Assembly (NCBI RefSeq): GCF_022179765.1
Contig: NZ_BPRE01000025.1
Location: 1-45,649 of the forward strand
Direction of reading: 5' to 3'
DNA length: 45,649 nucleotides
DNA from: Methylorubrum suomiense
GTDB lineage: Bacteria; Pseudomonadota; Alphaproteobacteria; Rhizobiales; Beijerinckiaceae
Shown: positions 7,267 through 14,861 of the stretch, piece by piece
Layout of the letters: each line of letters starts with the position of its first letter
Position numbering within the stretch: position 1 is the stretch's first letter
Position numbers and translations under genes: made by a program
Notes under the pieces: generated by a model
Told to the model about the DNA's origin: nothing
The model's database searches: none
The model's input: the letters and a program-made list of their open reading frames with translations, nothing else

Positions 7267-7569
7267 TCAGCCTGCAGCCTGAGCCTCTGGCGGATTGTGG
7301 ATCAGCGTCAGCTTGGGTCGCCTGCGGCCGGTCAGAAACGTCACTCCTGCCCAGGCTTTGTCGCACCAGACGACATGCACCCGGTAGCCCATCTGCGCGG
7401 CGAGGGCTCGAGCCTGCTCAAGGGTGCCGCTGGAGAGCTGCAGCGTGAACTCGCCACGTCCGCTGGCCAAGTTGACGGCCAGGATACCGATCTCGACACC
7501 CTCGTTGAACGCTGCATCGCGTCCGGGAAAGCGGAGACGTAGGCCGTCCTCAACATGGATGAAGCGCAT
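7267..7569 (-). CDS. Small hypothetical protein (LRFPGRDAAFNEGVEIG type)
   Basis: 100 residues from an ATG at 7569 with GAGG about 11-14 bases upstream. The N-terminus MRFIHVEDGLRLRFPGRDAA, then FNEGVEIGILAVNLASG, reminds me of a small protein family frequent in Methylobacterium; I know of no function. There is no signal peptide or membrane segment. It is probably cytoplasmic and transcribed alone. Confidence 0.6.
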   Translation of the reverse strand: MRFIHVEDGLRLRFPGRDAAFNEGVEIGILAVNLASGRGEFTLQLSSGTLEQARALAAQMGYRVHVVWCDKAWAGVTFLTGRRRPKLTLIHNPPEAQAAG

Positions 7570-7677
7570 TGCGACACAACCTCGAAAGGCTGCATCGCAA
7601 CGCGCTCATGGTTAAGGAAGTCCTAGCATCCCACAAGCGAGCCGCAGGATGCTTAAGAGCTGTGGTATATCAGCCGC

Positions 7678-7698
7678 GACAAGCGCTTAGCGCTTGTC
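7678..7698. terminator. Perfect hairpin spanning the stop codon of the DUF2382 gene
   Basis: Arms GACAAGCGCT (7678-7687) and AGCGCTTGTC (7689-7698) pair around one base, and the TAA stop of the upstream minus-strand gene lies within the hairpin. There is no T run, so termination would be rho-dependent or the structure may protect the mRNA end. A second inverted repeat, AGCATCC/GGATGCT, follows at 7625-7653. Confidence 0.5.
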
Positions 7699-8631
7699 GG
7701 TTGTCGTCCCGCCGGTGCCGGTACGTGTGACGTTCCCACGCTCGTCTTCCACCTCGACCTCGGTGCGCCGCACCTTGTCGGTGATGGTTTCGGTGTGCTG
7801 GGTCGCATCCTTGCGCAGGCCCACCTCCTCGACGACGCGGGCGTCCTTGGAGACCACAGCCTCCTCGACACGCTCAGTCGCTTCGATGGTCTTCTCGGCA
7901 AACAGTGCCTCGTCGGCGGCCGTTACCGGACGATCAACCCTTTGCCGGTCGACGTGGACCGTCTCCTCACGGAGGCTCACCTGCTCGTTTACCGGCGTCT
8001 CGACGGCGTAGGAGCGCAGCCGTACCCGGCCCTGCTCGGTGACCCGCTTGCCGACGTTCAGACGCTCCTCGACGATGGGGATGGTCTCCCGGCTGCCGAC
8101 TTGCGCATCATGTGCCGCGCCAGTGACATCAGATACCCCAGTAGCATAGGAACCTGTGGAACTGGCCCCACCCGCGGCATGCAGACCGGTGGTGCCGGCC
8201 GACGCTCCGGTTGCCGGAATACCGCCCGCAGCCTCGGCACCCGTTGCACCTGCGGTGTAGCCGCTCCAGCCCTCCTGCCGCCAGGACGACTCGCGCTCGT
8301 CGAGGTTGACCGCGTTGGTCTGTTCGAGGATGTCGGCGACCGTGCGGATCTTGCTGTCGTCGGCAGAGACCGTCAGCATCGTGCCGCCGCGGTTCAGGCC
8401 CTCGCTGTAGGAGTAGCGGTCCTCCTCCGGCAGGAAGAGGTCTTTAAGCGAACCCCAGAAGCCGCCCTCGTCCCGGGTGTGGTCGTAAACTCCGGTGCTC
8501 TGAGCAGTGCTGCCCTCGCGGCCCTGAACGAGGCGGACCGAGGACTCGGGAATGCCGGCAGCGACGAGTTTGCTGAGCGCGTTCTGAGCGTCCTGCCGAT
8601 TATCGTACAAGGCTGTGATCGTCTGAGTCAT
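7687..8631 (-). CDS. YsnF/AvaK (DUF2382) stress-type protein with N-terminal GSP17M-like domain
   Basis: 314 residues. The first 90 residues (MTQTITALYDNRQDAQNALS, then LVAAGIPESSVRLV) resemble the N-terminal domain of general stress protein 17M relatives. A Gly/Ala/Thr-rich linker fills about residues 115-180. From about 185 comes a DUF2382 domain with IPIVEERLNVGKRVTEQGRV, then VNEQVSLREETVHVDRQRVD. DUF2382 proteins are linked to stress and desiccation responses, but no activity is known. The start has GGAGGAA at a good distance and overlaps the upstream DUF2382 gene by 32 bp. Both genes lie behind an EcfG-type promoter. Confidence 0.88.
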   Translation of the reverse strand: MTQTITALYDNRQDAQNALSKLVAAGIPESSVRLVQGREGSTAQSTGVYDHTRDEGGFWGSLKDLFLPEEDRYSYSEGLNRGGTMLTVSADDSKIRTVADILEQTNAVNLDERESSWRQEGWSGYTAGATGAEAAGGIPATGASAGTTGLHAAGGASSTGSYATGVSDVTGAAHDAQVGSRETIPIVEERLNVGKRVTEQGRVRLRSYAVETPVNEQVSLREETVHVDRQRVDRPVTAADEALFAEKTIEATERVEEAVVSKDARVVEEVGLRKDATQHTETITDKVRRTEVEVEDERGNVTRTGTGGTTTDKR

Positions 8632-9148
8632 GGTCTGTTTCCTCCGTAGGTGTGGTGGGTTCAGCCCCCTCCGGACCTATGCGTTCGATCACCACACGCT
8701 GCTTGCGCAGGGTGACCGGAACCTCGACGTCCTCGTTCGTGCTCGTCTCGCGGATGTGAACCTCCTCCTTGAGGATCAGGCGCTTCTCGACGACGAGGAC
8801 CTCTTCGAGGATTGGGATGATGGTGACGCTGCCTTCCGTGCGCGTCTGAGGAACAGGCTCGCCTTCCTGGATGACGCGGCCGATGGGCAGCCGACTGACG
8901 CCCACGGTGTTGCCGTGCAGCGACTCGCGGAGCACCTTTTCGATGGTTTCTGTTTGTGTGCTGACGCGGACGCGACCTTTTTCGCGCAACCGCTTCTCGA
9001 TGTGAGCAGTTTCCTCGACGACGGGAAGAACAAGTTCTTCGCCTGCTTGCAGCTCAAGCGGGGTCATATCTTCGCCTGTACCGTCGTTCTGCGCCGGCAC
9101 TTGCGTGGAAGCATCGCCGTCACTTGCCACAGGAGGTGTTTTGATCAT
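8600..9148 (-). CDS. YsnF/AvaK (DUF2382) domain protein
   Basis: 182 residues with two DUF2382-like repeats. The first has ELVLPVVEETAHIEKRLREK then GRVRVSTQTETIEKV, and the second has VTIIPILEEVLVVEKRLILK then EEVHIRETSTNEDVEVPVTLRK. The ends are acidic and probably unstructured. It is the first gene of a two-gene operon with the longer DUF2382 gene, whose start lies inside its end. The ATG at 9148 follows an EcfG-type promoter by about 30 bp. The membership in the EcfG stress regulon is inferred from that promoter. Confidence 0.85.
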   Translation of the reverse strand: MIKTPPVASDGDASTQVPAQNDGTGEDMTPLELQAGEELVLPVVEETAHIEKRLREKGRVRVSTQTETIEKVLRESLHGNTVGVSRLPIGRVIQEGEPVPQTRTEGSVTIIPILEEVLVVEKRLILKEEVHIRETSTNEDVEVPVTLRKQRVVIERIGPEGAEPTTPTEETDHDSDDHSLVR

Positions 9149-9675
9149 TGTGGCCTGACCTGTTCTGCAGCACGAGAACGGTCCATGCCCAGGGGCAGTT
9201 CCGCAGAATGTTAAAGCCGATCACATTGGCTAAGCTTTGCTGAGACGGCGCCTTTCATCCGAAGCGAGAAGACGGAGGTGCGAACCTGAGCCGGACTCCG
9301 TGAAGATCCCAGTGCGGCTAAGCTGCAGTGGTGGTCATCTGGGCACAAACCGGGCCTTGAGCCGCTGAACGGAAGCCGCCATTGACAACCAAAATCAGGG
9401 CGCATCCGCTATGGGGGCCACCTGGGCTCGACGAGCGAAAGGCGCAGTATGAGGCGCCCAGACAAGCTGCTGAGACATGTGTACAAGCACGGCGGCTCCG
9501 CAACGTGCTACCCGTTCAGCCGACAGTGGACATCCTGATGGTTAGGTCATCCACGAAGTCAGGCTAAGCCCACCTTATGGCGCGATATCATCCGCACAAG
9601 CGCAACCTGGTGGCACAAAATGTTGGTGATCAGGTGCCGCTCAGCCTACAGCAGAAAAAACCCAATCCATTGATA
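9149..9675. other. Intergenic region between the DUF2382 operon and a small secreted protein
   Basis: 527 bp between divergent genes. The only clear signal is the EcfG-type promoter at 9177-9202. The remaining open frames are short and mutually overlapping, and I see no gene in them. Confidence 0.5.
9177..9202 (-). promoter_or_regulatory. EcfG-type (general stress sigma) promoter
   Basis: On the minus strand, GGAAC (9202-9198) is followed after 17 bases by CGTT (9180-9177). This is the exact alphaproteobacterial EcfG consensus GGAAC-N16-17-CGTT. It points at the DUF2382 gene starting at 9148, with the expected transcription start a few bases before 9170. Confidence 0.82.
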
Positions 9676-9996
9676 ATGAATTCAATCGCAGCCTTGGTCA
9701 TGCTGTTGCCGTCAACAACTTACCACACGCCAGTCAACGCCAAAGATAGATCCTCGCCGGGCACTCGTGAATATCTTGTAGGAAGCTGGGGTACGGACGG
9801 CTGCAAGCCTCCCGCTGTTGTTTATTCGAAAGATGGGACAATGGATGGAGGCTCTGCTCGATGGAGCCTCAAAGGCGGTCAGCTTGTGGTCGTCGAACAG
9901 GGCACGCGGACGGAGAGCGTCGTCGAACAGCTCGGACCGAACCGGATGAGGCTCAATACGGCGGATGGACCCTTCGAGCTAACGCGTTGCAAATAG
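9676..9996 (+). CDS. Small exported hypothetical protein
   Basis: 106 residues from the ATG at 9676. A longer frame from 9577 adds a basic tail that would hide the signal peptide. The N-terminus MNSIAALVMLLPSTTYHTPV, then NA, is a signal-like hydrophobic stretch. The mature part has YLVGSWGTDGCKPPAVVYSK, SARWSLKGGQLVVVEQG and ends in FELTRCK, with two cysteines that could bridge. The beta-strand-rich pattern recalls small lipocalin-like periplasmic proteins, but I cannot name a family. It converges on the membrane-protein gene at 10004. Confidence 0.6.
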   Translation: MNSIAALVMLLPSTTYHTPVNAKDRSSPGTREYLVGSWGTDGCKPPAVVYSKDGTMDGGSARWSLKGGQLVVVEQGTRTESVVEQLGPNRMRLNTADGPFELTRCK

Positions 9997-10003
9997 TGGC
10001 CCA

Positions 10004-10264
10004 TTAGACCTCGGTATGACCCCGCCGGCGTAGGGCGGCTATTCCTGCGCCAGGAACAGCACCGAGCGCGACAATGATCAGAAGCAGCGGGACGACGACA
10101 GGCTCGGTTGATCCTCCTGAGGGGAAAAGCGTGATCGCAAGAAAAGCGCCTGCCGCTCCCGCTAGCGGAACCCCACAAGCGACGCTGAGGGCGGAAAGGC
10201 GCGTCAGCATCGTCAGGAGAAAAGCGCAAACGAAGCTAGCCAGTACCGTTGCCGGTATGATCAT
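10004..10264 (-). CDS. Small integral membrane protein, coupled to the AraC regulator
   Basis: 86 residues with about three hydrophobic helices: IIPATVLASFVCAFLLTML, ALSVACGVPLAGAAGAFLAI and VVVPLLLIIVALGAVPGAGI. The end is RRRGHTEV. The start ATG at 10264 overlaps the stop of the araC-type gene by four bases (ATGA), so it is the second gene of that operon. No family is recognised. It could be a target of the regulator or an accessory transporter. Confidence 0.65.
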   Translation of the reverse strand: MIIPATVLASFVCAFLLTMLTRLSALSVACGVPLAGAAGAFLAITLFPSGGSTEPVVVPLLLIIVALGAVPGAGIAALRRRGHTEV

Positions 10265-11259
10265 CGCAGCTGCACGTCCTTCTGCTTGGCAATTCGTTGA
10301 GCTTCCGCACGGCAATCGCTTGGCGTCATGCCATATTGTCTACGGAACAGCCGACTGAGGTGGGCAGCATCGCTGAAGCCAAACCGCTCCGCAATCGCAC
10401 AGATTGGCTCTGCGGAAGTCGCATCCTCAAGAGTTGCCCGTGCGACTTCAAGACGGCGGCGACGGATATAGTATTGAACTCCGCCTTCTTCCTCAAATAG
10501 GCGATAGAGTGTAGCGCGCGAAACTGCCAGAGTACGGCAGAGCCTTGCCGTATTGAGAGAGGGAGAGCCGAGTCCTTCATCGATTGCCCCCCGTGCCAGC
10601 AGTGCGAGGCCGCGTCGGCCAACGAGGGCTTGGGATGCCCTTCCTGTTCCTGCAAGTGCCAGAACAAGGAGATCGATGACTCCACGTGCCAGCATCATCC
10701 CACTACTCCTCGGGAGCTCCGGCACGGCACTCCGAAGGCTGAGCAGATGCGTGGTCAGGAACGATGCTGTATGCGAGGCAATGGCAACTCCATGGAGTGC
10801 GGCAACGTCAAGCCCACGGCTAGCAGCAAGGGCGCGAGGCACGATCAGGATAATTGTCTGACTTGCGCTAGAAACGTGGGACGAGTTCTTTGCAAGATCA
10901 GCCAGGTGAAGACTTCCAGGGCGGGTTTTAACGTCGATGTCGCCCCATGTTCCCTTTGCCTCCCCTTGGATTGTCAAAGCAACAACAAGAGAGTCCGAGC
11001 TCCAGGACTTTATCAAGCTGACGTCGCGCGCCCACTCCTGCGACGTGATCTTGGAGTATATGATTAATAGATTATCAAGATAGAGGCGATCCGCAGTGAC
11101 GTCGAATGGCTCTAGCGGAACACAACGGTAGAACGGCGCGAAGCTTGGCCAATCCTGATGCAGCCATGCCTCATGCCGGTCCCGAAGTGGTAGGGCAGCG
11201 GTAGAAAACCGCTGCAACCCCAATTTGAGCACCTCAGTTTCCGGTTTATCTTTCAGCAT
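10261..11259 (-). CDS. AraC/XylS-family transcriptional regulator
   Basis: 332 residues. The C-terminal 100 residues carry the double HTH: LCRTLAVSRATLYRLFEEEG, then YYIRRRRLEVARATLED, then ICAIAERFGFSDAAHLSRLF and RRQYGMTPSDCR. The N-terminal 200 residues resemble the AraC-type binding domain of the OruR/ArgR-like group. GGGGAAAGG stands just before the ATG. The gene is followed by a coupled small membrane protein. The inducer is unknown. The 345-bp region upstream, shared with the divergent secreted-protein gene, is the likely control region. Confidence 0.92.
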   Translation of the reverse strand: MLKDKPETEVLKLGLQRFSTAALPLRDRHEAWLHQDWPSFAPFYRCVPLEPFDVTADRLYLDNLLIIYSKITSQEWARDVSLIKSWSSDSLVVALTIQGEAKGTWGDIDVKTRPGSLHLADLAKNSSHVSSASQTIILIVPRALAASRGLDVAALHGVAIASHTASFLTTHLLSLRSAVPELPRSSGMMLARGVIDLLVLALAGTGRASQALVGRRGLALLARGAIDEGLGSPSLNTARLCRTLAVSRATLYRLFEEEGGVQYYIRRRRLEVARATLEDATSAEPICAIAERFGFSDAAHLSRLFRRQYGMTPSDCRAEAQRIAKQKDVQLR

Positions 11260-11603
11260 CGCCTTTCCCCCACAGGCAACGACATAAATTGTAAAAACAG
11301 GCGCTTCAGACAGGCTTTGTAGTCGCGACAGGCTCGGCAGGCTAAATCCATGGAAACATTATTTACGATGACGTCTAGTTGCACTGCAGGTCTAACATGC
11401 TCTCCGGCTCTTGATGCGCTTCTACACCTGCGTTCCACTTTGTTCCGGGCTTGATACACATGTTCAAGCCGGTGGTACATGCGTTCAAGACCGGTTTGAG
11501 AGATGCGTGCTACCGCGGCGATCGGCAGAACGAAGAGCTGCTCGAGTGAGACGCTGGCCCGATGAAGCATCAGACGTCTCCTCGTGGATCGAGGGAGCGT
11601 GGT
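11260..11603. other. Divergent intergenic region of the AraC gene and the Tudor-like secreted protein
   Basis: 344 bp without a trusted gene. It contains related 8-11-bp runs, such as ACAGGC/CAGGCTTTG and CTTGA...TTCAAG, in 11298-11500. No clear sigma-70 or EcfG promoter was seen. Confidence 0.4.
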
Positions 11604-12401
11604 ATGGGCAATCTCGGCACTTGTCGGCGGGGCATAGTGGCGTCATTAATCAGATTGTCAGGGGCAGCGGTCTTCGCAGGATGTGGAATTACATCTGCAC
11701 TGGTTCAGCCCGTTCAAGCACAGACTGTCGCCGATAAGCGCTTTGTGGTCAGCAACCACACGCCTGGTGCAATTATCGACTTCCGTGTTCTGGCACCTGG
11801 CAGGCGATGGAGTGAGAACTGGCTAAAGATACCGATCCCAGGGCGAGGGGGCCGGAACCTCGCATTCAATGCCGACCGCCCCTCGAATTGCATGATGACA
11901 GCCCGTGTCATCATTGATTTTGGCTCCCGCGGCATGTCAAACGAGAGGGTTATCGAAGAACCGGTCAACTTCTGCGGACTTGCAGTAATCAACGTCCTGA
12001 ACGATAGACTTAGGCTTGAAAGTGACACGGGTGCGCCTCAATATGTACCGCGTGTGCCAAATCGGCAGGCTGAATTTGAACCTGTAAGCGAGCCATACCG
12101 GCCTGGCGACTGGGTTCTCGGCAGATGGCGGAACGGCGAGCATTGGTACCCCGGCATCGTCGAGAGTGCCGCACGCGCTACAGTGACCATCCGTTATGAT
12201 GACGGCGATCGAGAAACCGCGCACGTCAGCCGCGTCCGCTCTTACACGTGGTCTGTTGGTACGCGGATCGAGTGCAACTGGAAGGGCAGTGGAACTTGGC
12301 ATTCAGGTCGCATCACATCATTGAACGGTGATATGCTGAACATTGACTACGATGACGCTGACCGTGAGCGCACGCGCACGGGCAAATGCCGCTCGCGTTA
12401 A
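11604..12401 (+). CDS. Exported protein with two C-terminal Tudor/Agenet-like repeats
   Basis: 265 residues from the ATG at 11604, which has GAGGGAG six bases upstream; an in-frame ATG at 11562 lacks one. The N-terminus is a signal peptide ending near QPVQAQ. Residues 40-140 form a strand-rich domain with two Cys. Residues 150-265 hold two similar units. The first has PGDWVLGRWRNGEHWYPGIV then IRYDDGDRET, and the second has GTRIECNWKGSGTWHSGRIT then IDYDDADRERT. The W.....W..G.I...-.YDDGD pattern is that of Tudor/Agenet-type beta barrels. Finding it in an exported bacterial protein is unusual. The function is unknown. Confidence 0.75.
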   Translation: MGNLGTCRRGIVASLIRLSGAAVFAGCGITSALVQPVQAQTVADKRFVVSNHTPGAIIDFRVLAPGRRWSENWLKIPIPGRGGRNLAFNADRPSNCMMTARVIIDFGSRGMSNERVIEEPVNFCGLAVINVLNDRLRLESDTGAPQYVPRVPNRQAEFEPVSEPYRPGDWVLGRWRNGEHWYPGIVESAARATVTIRYDDGDRETAHVSRVRSYTWSVGTRIECNWKGSGTWHSGRITSLNGDMLNIDYDDADRERTRTGKCRSR

Positions 12402-12548
12402 GAGCTGCGCTCTGCGTGGGGGCTGCTGACCACAAAAGCTGCCCCCGATCCCAACGGTGCCACTTCCCTAGAAGCTCGACGAGAGTCATCTCACGAACTG
12501 CAGCCCTCCTTACAGCCAGCAGGGCAGCTTCCGGTGTGCGCCCCAAGG

Positions 12549-12989
12549 TCAGTACCGGAACGGGTAAGGGCCGAGGAACAGGTCCCCGAGGGCCTTCCGG
12601 TATCTGTAGGTGAACCAGCGCTGACGCAGGTGTTCCGCCCGATCGTGTAGGATGTGGCAGCGCTGGCAGAGCGCCCGTAGGTTCTTGGGATCGTTGTTGC
12701 CTGGATCATGGTCCAGGTGAGCGCAGGCCAGATAGACGCGGGTGGTCCGTAGCGCTGTGCCTGCCGGCATGGACTCCACGGGTGTCAGCTTAAGCGGGCG
12801 CCCCTTTCCGCTGCGCCAAGTCTGCGTCGCAGCATCCCACCAGCGTCCGTCGCCAAGGTGGAAAACCAATTGCCCATGCGGTCGACCACACTCCTCACAG
12901 CAGCCTTTGGCGCGCCCGAAGCGGATCACCTCAGATAGCTGTGACCAATCGATAGGATAGAAGAAGCGATTTTCCGGGCGAATGGGCAC
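12549..12989 (-). CDS. HNH endonuclease-like protein
   Basis: 146 residues. The zinc-knuckle pair CCEECGRPHG lies at about residues 30-39. The HNH core follows at about 90-120: CAHLDHDPGNNDPKNLRALC, then QRCHILHDRAEH, which gives the H-D-H, N and H positions with CxxC-type zinc ligands. It starts at GTG 12989, five bases after the stop of the serine recombinase on the same strand, so the two form an operon. HNH proteins of this kind occur in phages, restriction systems and mobile elements. The target is unknown. Confidence 0.85.
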   Translation of the reverse strand: MPIRPENRFFYPIDWSQLSEVIRFGRAKGCCEECGRPHGQLVFHLGDGRWWDAATQTWRSGKGRPLKLTPVESMPAGTALRTTRVYLACAHLDHDPGNNDPKNLRALCQRCHILHDRAEHLRQRWFTYRYRKALGDLFLGPYPFRY

Positions 12990-12994
12990 GGCGG

Positions 12995-13579
12995 TTAGCC
13001 CCCTGCACGCGCTTGGCTGCGCGTGCGCGCCTGCGGGAAGTACCGGTAGAAGGTGAAGCGGCTCACCCCCAGGCGCTTGGCGATCGCAGCCACCGAGATG
13101 TTGCCAGCAGCGAGCAGAGTCCGGGCTACTTCTAGATCAGCCTCGCTCAGCATTTTGGGTCGCCCCCCTTTTCGCCCACGGGCCAGAGCGGCCTTCAAGC
13201 CCTCCATGGTGCGCTCGCGGTTGAGGTCGAGGAAGTACTCGGCCATGGCGCCATGCATCTGCAGGGCAAAGCGTCCGTGGGCCGTGGCGCTGTCAAACTG
13301 CTCGGTCAGGGAGCGGAAGTGGATCTCCTTGAGCCGCAGGCCGTCGATCGTGCGCATCATTTCGACGAGGGAACGGCCTAGGCGATCCAGCTTCCACACC
13401 ACCAGGACGTCGGTCGGGCGCAGGTAGGCGAGGGCGGCTTCGAACTCCGGGCGCTTGGTCCCAGCCTTACCGCTCTTCTTCTCTTCAAAAATTTTTTCGC
13501 AACCTGCCTTCAGAAGCGCATCGCGCTGAAGGTTGAGGTTCTGGTCCTGGGTTGAGACACGCGCATAGCCAACAAGCAT
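12995..13579 (-). CDS. Serine recombinase (resolvase/invertase family)
   Basis: 194 residues. The catalytic N-terminal domain has MLVGYARVSTQDQNLNLQRD, with the active serine in VST, then LVVWKLDRLGRS and the long E helix. The C-terminal HTH has AIAKRLGVSRFTFYRYFP. The size and layout match Tn3-type resolvases and DNA invertases. ATG at 13579 is preferred over the TTG six codons upstream. No Tn3-family transposase is present, so a role in plasmid multimer resolution or in moving the neighbouring island is possible. The res/dif site would be expected in 13580-13840. Confidence 0.92.
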   Translation of the reverse strand: MLVGYARVSTQDQNLNLQRDALLKAGCEKIFEEKKSGKAGTKRPEFEAALAYLRPTDVLVVWKLDRLGRSLVEMMRTIDGLRLKEIHFRSLTEQFDSATAHGRFALQMHGAMAEYFLDLNRERTMEGLKAALARGRKGGRPKMLSEADLEVARTLLAAGNISVAAIAKRLGVSRFTFYRYFPQARTRSQARAGG

Positions 13580-13837
13580 GTCACGATAGTCCCACAAGAG
13601 GGTTTTTCTGGCAATAGATTTGCTACCATATTTTCGTTACACAAACGGGGCTGTTTCAGGGTTTTGGCGAGCCGCTCCGACTGAGTGTTAGAAAAACGAA
13701 CGTTTTTCATACGCCGTGTTCGATTGCTTCCCTTGAGAGCGCTTCGCGCAGCTAGATAAAAGCTTATTCATTATGTTCTTTATATATCATCTCATACCTA
13801 CTAACACCATGGCTGACACGGATTGGGATAAGCTGAT
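13580..13837. other. AT-richer intergenic region upstream of the recombinase
   Basis: 258 bp between divergent genes. Base composition drops clearly here, with runs such as TTTCGTTACACAAACG and TTATTCATTATGTTCTTTATATATC. It is the expected place for the recombinase crossover site, though I could not define one. A minus-strand frame at 13510-13710 looks non-coding. Confidence 0.45.
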
Positions 13838-14206
13838 ATGCTCTATAGGATCACGGAATACATTGAGACATACAGAAATCGCTCTGAGCAAGGAAGCCGT
13901 AACTTACGCGTTTTAGAGCCGGACGATATTGCTTTTATTCGCGACGTTGTTGCAGCGGGACGAGCCAAGATCAGCGGGGATATGCAAATAAACCTTTTAG
14001 CAGACGAGGACATGAATTCAGCTCTGTTAGTTTTAAGACACAACAAGAATCCTGCTCAGTTCTGTTGGAACGCGTACAATCATAGCTCGGAGCTAAAGGA
14101 CCATCGTGCTTTTGAAGATTTTAGACCATATATAGAGGCCATTCTTCACGAAGAGGCGAAGCTAAGTGGCCGTGATCTGGCCATCCTTTCTAAAACGACA
14201 TCCTGA
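13838..14206 (+). CDS. AT-rich orphan protein
   Basis: 122 residues, no recognised family. Codon use is AT-rich, in contrast to the plasmid around it. Segments include ITEYIETYRNRSEQGSRNLR, DIAFIRDVVAAGRAKISGD and FCWNAYNHSSELKDHRAFED, so it is probably a soluble helical protein. There is no Shine-Dalgarno before the ATG. It is divergent from the recombinase and precedes a second AT-rich orphan. The base composition and the neighbouring recombinase suggest recent acquisition. Confidence 0.6.
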   Translation: MLYRITEYIETYRNRSEQGSRNLRVLEPDDIAFIRDVVAAGRAKISGDMQINLLADEDMNSALLVLRHNKNPAQFCWNAYNHSSELKDHRAFEDFRPYIEAILHEEAKLSGRDLAILSKTTS

Positions 14207-14412
14207 ACCAATACCGCCAAAATTTGAGCTGTGCGCCAGCTCACTATGGAGCGGGATGCACACCAGCGTAAAACATCATCTTTAGTGAATTCAAAATAAA
14301 CGAAGATCGACCTGCATCTTGGTTAGATCTGAGTTTTTGATTCATTTATTAGGGATTTCTTTCCAAAGCAAATATGATGCAAAATCTATCCGACATGACG
14401 AAGGAGAAAGAC

Positions 14413-14805
14413 ATGCAAAACATCCCTGACAATTTATATAATGTGCTTCGCAAAGGTGGGATGACCAAGCCTAAAGAGTGTTATGCCAACTGCTCTGCCG
14501 CAGTTATACACAAGTATTTTGAAACATATGTTCTAGGGCTAGCGAAGCTGCCATCTGACGCAGACTTTGTTCGACATGCATGGGTCGAGGATAATAACAT
14601 TAGCTATGATCCGACACTGCAACAACAACAGCTACACACACAGACAACATATAGGGCCCTACATCGGCTGAATAGAGATGAGATTATCCATATAATTAGA
14701 TGTCACTATGGATCAGCTGAGATGAAGCGCAGAAACGATAATGAAATCGGATTCAATCCGCCAATTTTAAATCACAAAGGGAACATAACAATAATAGACG
14801 AGTAG
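14413..14805 (+). CDS. AT-rich orphan protein
   Basis: 130 residues from the ATG at 14413, preceded by AAGGAG at an ideal distance. In-frame ATGs at 14374 and 14395 lack one. Recognisable pieces are KECYANCSAAVIHKYFETYV, then DADFVRHAWVEDNNISYDPT and RDEIIHIIRCHYG. The pattern Cys ... HAWVE ... YDPT recalls the arrangement of Cys, His and Asp residues in transglutaminase-like or papain-like folds seen in some phage and plasmid proteins. That is only a hint. Composition is AT-rich like the upstream gene, and the two probably travelled together. It ends 56 bp before the coupling protein. Confidence 0.62.
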   Translation: MQNIPDNLYNVLRKGGMTKPKECYANCSAAVIHKYFETYVLGLAKLPSDADFVRHAWVEDNNISYDPTLQQQQLHTQTTYRALHRLNRDEIIHIIRCHYGSAEMKRRNDNEIGFNPPILNHKGNITIIDE

Positions 14806-14861
14806 TTTTCTCTCCGTACCACCTTTAGCGATCAACACCCTCCACCTACAGCAAACAATTC

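Noticed and set aside
13510..13710. 66-residue minus-strand frame over the recombinase start
   Set aside because: It runs through the recombinase 5' end in another frame and into AT-rich DNA; the composition is random.
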